From JABGQS01 sp963666505 (GTDB lineage: Bacteria; Bacillota; Clostridia; Christensenellales; SZUA-584), in contig CAXXXL010000001.1 in assembly GCA_963666505.2 (NCBI GenBank), positions 496,001 through 560,000 of the forward strand: DNA of 64,000 bases. Direction: 5' to 3'. Shown here piece after piece: positions 60,644 to 64,000 of the stretch. The notes under the pieces are model-generated. The model ran no database searches. It was not told where the DNA came from and worked only from the letters and a program-made list of their open reading frames with translations. How positions within the stretch are numbered: the stretch's first letter is position 1; every line of letters begins with the position of its first letter. The position numbers and the translations under genes were made by a program.

Positions 60644-62509
60644 ATGAAGAAATGGCTCAAGTTATTCAGCAAAAGGGACAAGGTAACTGTATCTGAACAG
60701 GATTCGAACATCGGCGTTAAATCTGATGAAAAAGAAATGACAACCGACGAGCCTGAATTGATGCAGAAAGAAAAAAGCATTAACCAGGACAAAGAGGAAA
60801 ATAAGAAAAACGGTATTAGTGCACTGATAGTTGAACTTGTGTTTTCTGTGCTGCTGCTGGTTTCGATATGTGCGCTGCGCACAGTGCATTTGTTTGCTAA
60901 CAATGTAGAACTGGTCAAGTTTTCAGATCTTGGCAAAGACTTATGGATTTTTATGGGTGTAAGCATAGTTGTTTTTGCGATACTCCGTATATTTCTTAGA
61001 AAACCGTATTTTGCATGTCTGATTACGGCATTTGCAACTTTCTTTGCAGTGAACTTTAACTTGCTTATAGATTTTATGCGCTTGTTTGTGAATAAGTACC
61101 TTAACGCTTCTATAGGCGGTATAATAATATTTGCAGTGCTGGTCATAGGGTTTATATTCCTTATCAGGTTTATATATAAAAAGAAACTATCTGTTAGTGT
61201 TATTACAAAGATACTGGCAGTAACTTTCGCAGGCCTTGTACTTTTCAATGTGATTATGGCGACAGTAGCGATGAATAAAGTCGCATCTGCGCAGGAAGAG
61301 CAAGAGGTTGTGATCGCAACACCGCAGCAGACGGTTGAAGAAGTAACGCCGGAGCCGACCGAAGCGGTGGCTGTGCCGCAGGCGACGCCGGAGCCGACCG
61401 TTGAGGCAACGCCCGAGGCTTTTGGACTTCCGAACATATATTTCTTTATGCTGGACGAATACAGCTCGTTCGATATGATGGAGAAATATTATGGTTATGG
61501 AAACAAAGCTTTTAATACATTTCTTACCACAAACGGTTTTAATGTGATAAGGGAGTCGTATTCGACCGATACACAGACAGGACACAGCATCGCTGATACG
61601 CTGAACCTTGAATACATATCAAGGCATCTTTCGTCGAGTGAGTGTCTCAAGAGCATTTATGATGCAACGCTTTTTACAGCGCTTTCCGAGCTTGGTTATT
61701 CGCAGTTCCAGATGTCTACCAGCAACAAATATTTCAGGGGTATCGTAAGCTTAAGGTCTGACGAAGGTGAGGAAGCTTTAGAGGAAATAGTCAATATGTT
61801 CGGAGATGAAGAAGCTGGTGATATAGTTTCCGAAAGTTCGATCTCTGAAGCTTTTAGCGGTTTGTTTGAGTCTGACGCTGATGCAATTATGTATGAGGAT
61901 CCGGACGGTATAAACGAATGGGGATTCTATCCGTCTGACGTTATCCGGGAGACCGACAGGTATGATGACCATAAGTATAAAACTTATATCAACACCCTAC
62001 TTAAAGTTTTTGAATTTTACGAAAACCCGGATAATTACGTAACTACGAAGCCAAAGGTAACCTATACTTATATGACGGCGGCTCATGTGCCATTTGTGTT
62101 TAATAAGTACGGGAGCGTACTATCATATAATCAGAGCCGCAACTGGGAAAACACCGACGTGTATCTCGGACAGTATAAGTTTATTACCAAGCATATGACA
62201 GCAAGTATATCTACAATAATTGAGAACGACCCGGACAGCATAATAATCATTATGTCTGACCACGGCATACGGTATCATGCAGACTGCGGGAAAAAGCATA
62301 CTTTTTATATAACAGACAAGGACTCCTGCCGGATTATGAATGCGGTATATATAAAGGGCGAACAGTACGATATGGAAGGGCTTTCCGCAATTAACACTCT
62401 GCGATATGTTCTAAGCCTTTACGACGGTGTAGATTATTCGCCTATTGAAGACCCGATAACGTCAGATTCTCCTGACAGATTAAAGGGAATCATACCAAAA
62501 CCAAGATAG
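60644..62509 (+). CDS. Membrane sulfatase-like hydrolase/transferase 1
   Basis: A 621-residue membrane protein. It has a charged N-terminus (about 1-60), four hydrophobic helices (about 60-215), a linker with Pro-Glu-Pro-Thr repeats (about 225-260), then an extracellular alkaline phosphatase/sulfatase-fold domain. Metal-site pieces: FFMLDEYSSFDMM (Asp), a Thr candidate in TDTQTGHSIADTLN, TAAHVPFVF and IMSDHGIRYH (Asp-His). It recalls LTA synthase-like or phosphoglycerol transferase-type enzymes of the cell surface, but the substrate is unknown. ATG 60644 follows AAGGTG; a codon seven residues earlier is possible. Confidence 0.8.
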   Translation: MKKWLKLFSKRDKVTVSEQDSNIGVKSDEKEMTTDEPELMQKEKSINQDKEENKKNGISALIVELVFSVLLLVSICALRTVHLFANNVELVKFSDLGKDLWIFMGVSIVVFAILRIFLRKPYFACLITAFATFFAVNFNLLIDFMRLFVNKYLNASIGGIIIFAVLVIGFIFLIRFIYKKKLSVSVITKILAVTFAGLVLFNVIMATVAMNKVASAQEEQEVVIATPQQTVEEVTPEPTEAVAVPQATPEPTVEATPEAFGLPNIYFFMLDEYSSFDMMEKYYGYGNKAFNTFLTTNGFNVIRESYSTDTQTGHSIADTLNLEYISRHLSSSECLKSIYDATLFTALSELGYSQFQMSTSNKYFRGIVSLRSDEGEEALEEIVNMFGDEEAGDIVSESSISEAFSGLFESDADAIMYEDPDGINEWGFYPSDVIRETDRYDDHKYKTYINTLLKVFEFYENPDNYVTTKPKVTYTYMTAAHVPFVFNKYGSVLSYNQSRNWENTDVYLGQYKFITKHMTASISTIIENDPDSIIIIMSDHGIRYHADCGKKHTFYITDKDSCRIMNAVYIKGEQYDMEGLSAINTLRYVLSLYDGVDYSPIEDPITSDSPDRLKGIIPKPR

Positions 62510-62526
62510 CAGAATATAGATGTATC

Positions 62527-62590
62527 AGCAGGAGTGATACAACAGAATTTGGTCGCTAGCATCAAATAGCAGCAGAAGTGATAACAGAAT
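62527..62590 (+). repeat. Short imperfect direct repeat between the two sulfatase-like genes
   Basis: AGCAGGAGTGATACAACAGA (62527-) recurs as AGCAGAAGTGATAACAGA (62571-) with one substitution and a 2-base gap. The second copy abuts the ribosome site of the next gene. Probably a small duplication. Confidence 0.5.
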
Positions 62591-62601
62591 GGAGTACAGA
62601 C

Positions 62602-64000
62602 ATGAGCAGCGAAAACCAAACGAATAGGCCTGACAAAGGCTCATACAGCGATAAATTTAAAACATTGATAGACCTTGCATTTATCGCTTTTTGCGCTGGG
62701 TTGTCAATGTTTTATCTTTTTACAGGGAACACTACGGAGCTTGAGTTTAGAGAGATCGTATTGCCGCTTCTTATTTTTTCAGCGATAGGCTGGCTGGTTT
62801 ATATAATACTTCGGCTTATACTGAAGAAACCAAGAAAAGCAGCTATTCTTTCTGGCATCGTGATGGCTGTAGTTACAAACGCCGGCATGCTTTATGACAA
62901 ACTGGGATATGTTCTGGTTTTGATTATAAGCACAGTATTTATTGCTGCTGTTTTTGTAGTTGTTTTGCGGTTTTTAAAACCGGGAGTGGCAGCAAAGATA
63001 GAGTATATTGCAGCTGGTGTGCTCGCTGGTCTAATACTTTTTAATACGATTATTAGCGTTCCGCAGCTAATTGAAAACAAGAAGCTTTCAGGTGAAGCGG
63101 CGGATAAAGCCGCATCGCTAGAACAAATAGAGATTCCTGCGCAGTACAGCAGTAAACAAAGCGATCTGTCAAATATATATATTTTCATATTCGACGAGCT
63201 TGCAGGCTCGCAGTGCATGGACGAGGTGTTTGGATATGATAACACATGGTTCTATAACGATATGAGGGAGCTTGGGTTCAGTGTGTCAGACGACTGTACA
63301 AACCATGAACAGTTCACGATGGAAACGCTGTCTGGACTGTTCAGCCTTGAATATGCATTCGACTACGATACTTATGGGGCGTTTGCGTGTCGTGAGCGGT
63401 TTGAAGATGCGAGGTTCTTTCATATTATGGAGGATATAGATTACGATTTGTATGAAACTGAAGTTTCGGGCTTTGTAGATTTTGAGCCTAGAATGCAGTA
63501 CGGTAAAAACAGGAAGTATCATACTACAGAGGACGGGAGCACAACAGTTGAAGTTATTGCGGACCGCACACTTTTTGGGCCTGCGGCTGATGCGCTGGGA
63601 ATCTTCCCGGATACATATAAACTGTATGATGAGATATTGACATATTATACTCTGCCGGAGAGCTATACATATGAAAACGCACTGACGTTTACTTATATAT
63701 GCTGCCCGCATGCACCGTTCATATATGATATAAACGGCAGCCCGGTCGACAAAGAGCACAGTATGGACTGGACAGACTCTAAGTATTTCCTTGAGCAGTA
63801 TGAATATATGTGCAAGCGTATAACACAAGCGATGGACGGCATTGTAGAAAACGACCCTGATGCTGTAATATTAGTACTTTCAGATCATGGGGTGAAGGCG
63901 AACAAACATCTTTGGGACGGACCACAGACTACGTATGAGCAGTCTACAGATACTTTCTTTGCAGTTTATACAGGAGGCCGGGACGATCTTGGGGATATAA
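62602..64000 (+). CDS. Membrane sulfatase-like protein 2, 3' end cut by window
   Basis: Open to the window end (466 codons seen). It is a paralogue of the previous gene with the same plan: hydrophilic N-terminus, four hydrophobic helices (about 23-40, 50-68, 75-130, 133-150), linker, and sulfatase-fold domain with YIFIFDELAGSQCMDEVFGY, FTMETLSGLFSLEY, CCPHAPFIYDI and VLSDHGVKANKH. It lacks the Pro/Thr repeat linker. ATG 62602 follows GGAG by 7 bases. It probably forms an operon with 60644. Function as for paralogue 1. Confidence 0.8.
   Translation, partial: MSSENQTNRPDKGSYSDKFKTLIDLAFIAFCAGLSMFYLFTGNTTELEFREIVLPLLIFSAIGWLVYIILRLILKKPRKAAILSGIVMAVVTNAGMLYDKLGYVLVLIISTVFIAAVFVVVLRFLKPGVAAKIEYIAAGVLAGLILFNTIISVPQLIENKKLSGEAADKAASLEQIEIPAQYSSKQSDLSNIYIFIFDELAGSQCMDEVFGYDNTWFYNDMRELGFSVSDDCTNHEQFTMETLSGLFSLEYAFDYDTYGAFACRERFEDARFFHIMEDIDYDLYETEVSGFVDFEPRMQYGKNRKYHTTEDGSTTVEVIADRTLFGPAADALGIFPDTYKLYDEILTYYTLPESYTYENALTFTYICCPHAPFIYDINGSPVDKEHSMDWTDSKYFLEQYEYMCKRITQAMDGIVENDPDAVILVLSDHGVKANKHLWDGPQTTYEQSTDTFFAVYTGGRDDLGDI

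Noticed and set aside
1..64000. Mobile elements, prophage, CRISPR, rRNA or tRNA genes
   Set aside because: I looked for transposases, integrases, terminal inverted repeats, spacer arrays and conserved RNA motifs and found none.

Overview
The window comes from a Gram-positive anaerobe of the class Clostridia. I infer this from three things: a Firmicutes-type fatty acid operon with FabK as the enoyl reductase and a MarR regulator in front; a stand-alone AmmeMemoRadiSam locus; and many ATG/GTG/TTG starts behind AGGAGG-like ribosome sites. Lipoproteins, a 7TM-type histidine kinase and a gut-Clostridia style peptide synthetase fit this. I saw no rRNA, tRNA, CRISPR array or insertion sequence, and I cannot name the genus.

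Layout. 1-2.5 kb: cut alpha/beta hydrolase, DUF3795 protein, GNAT, APH-like kinase. 2.7-10.6 kb: sugar genes (NagB-like, TIM-barrel epimerase, galM), then a FadR-type regulator with its own operator, three UroD-family proteins and an Ldh2-type dehydrogenase. 10.9-20.7 kb: MarR regulator plus a complete acc/fab operon (accBCDA, fabH, acpP, fabK, fabD, fabG, fabF, fabZ) behind a promoter full of TTAGC/GCTAA palindromes. 20.8-25.2 kb: mostly minus strand, with an OmpR-type two-component system and two exported low-complexity proteins. 25.4-32.9 kb: housekeeping and small membrane genes (DsrE, Tex, HAD, GNAT, exonuclease III, AhpD-like). 33-46 kb: an acyl ligase, an ACP and a 2,462-residue peptide synthetase ending in a reductase, followed by a 7TM histidine kinase and an HD-GYP response regulator with overlapping reading frames. 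46.2-50.4 kb: MEMO/AMMECR1 fusion with radical SAM partner, then a membrane polyferredoxin operon with a ferritin-like lipoprotein. 50.4-50.7 kb: a probable structured RNA. 50.8-55.9 kb: trehalose synthesis and phosphorolysis. 56-58.4 kb: methyltransferase, MscS channel and YwaF-type protein on the minus strand. 58.7-64 kb: a frameshifted nuclease-like gene and two tandem membrane sulfatase-like proteins, the last one cut by the window end.

Two systems stand out. The first is the acyl ligase-ACP-NRPS-reductase locus, which should release an N-acyl dipeptide aldehyde and carries its own signalling pair. The second is a three-promoter regulon. A 56-base architecture (two CTGCCA direct repeats 11 bases apart, a CATATTT block, then a -10 box, all at identical spacing) precedes both exported proteins beside the OmpR-type regulator, and recurs 23 kb away before the polyferredoxin/ferritin-like operon. 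That operon's lipoprotein ends in a Gly-rich tail like that of one of the exported proteins.
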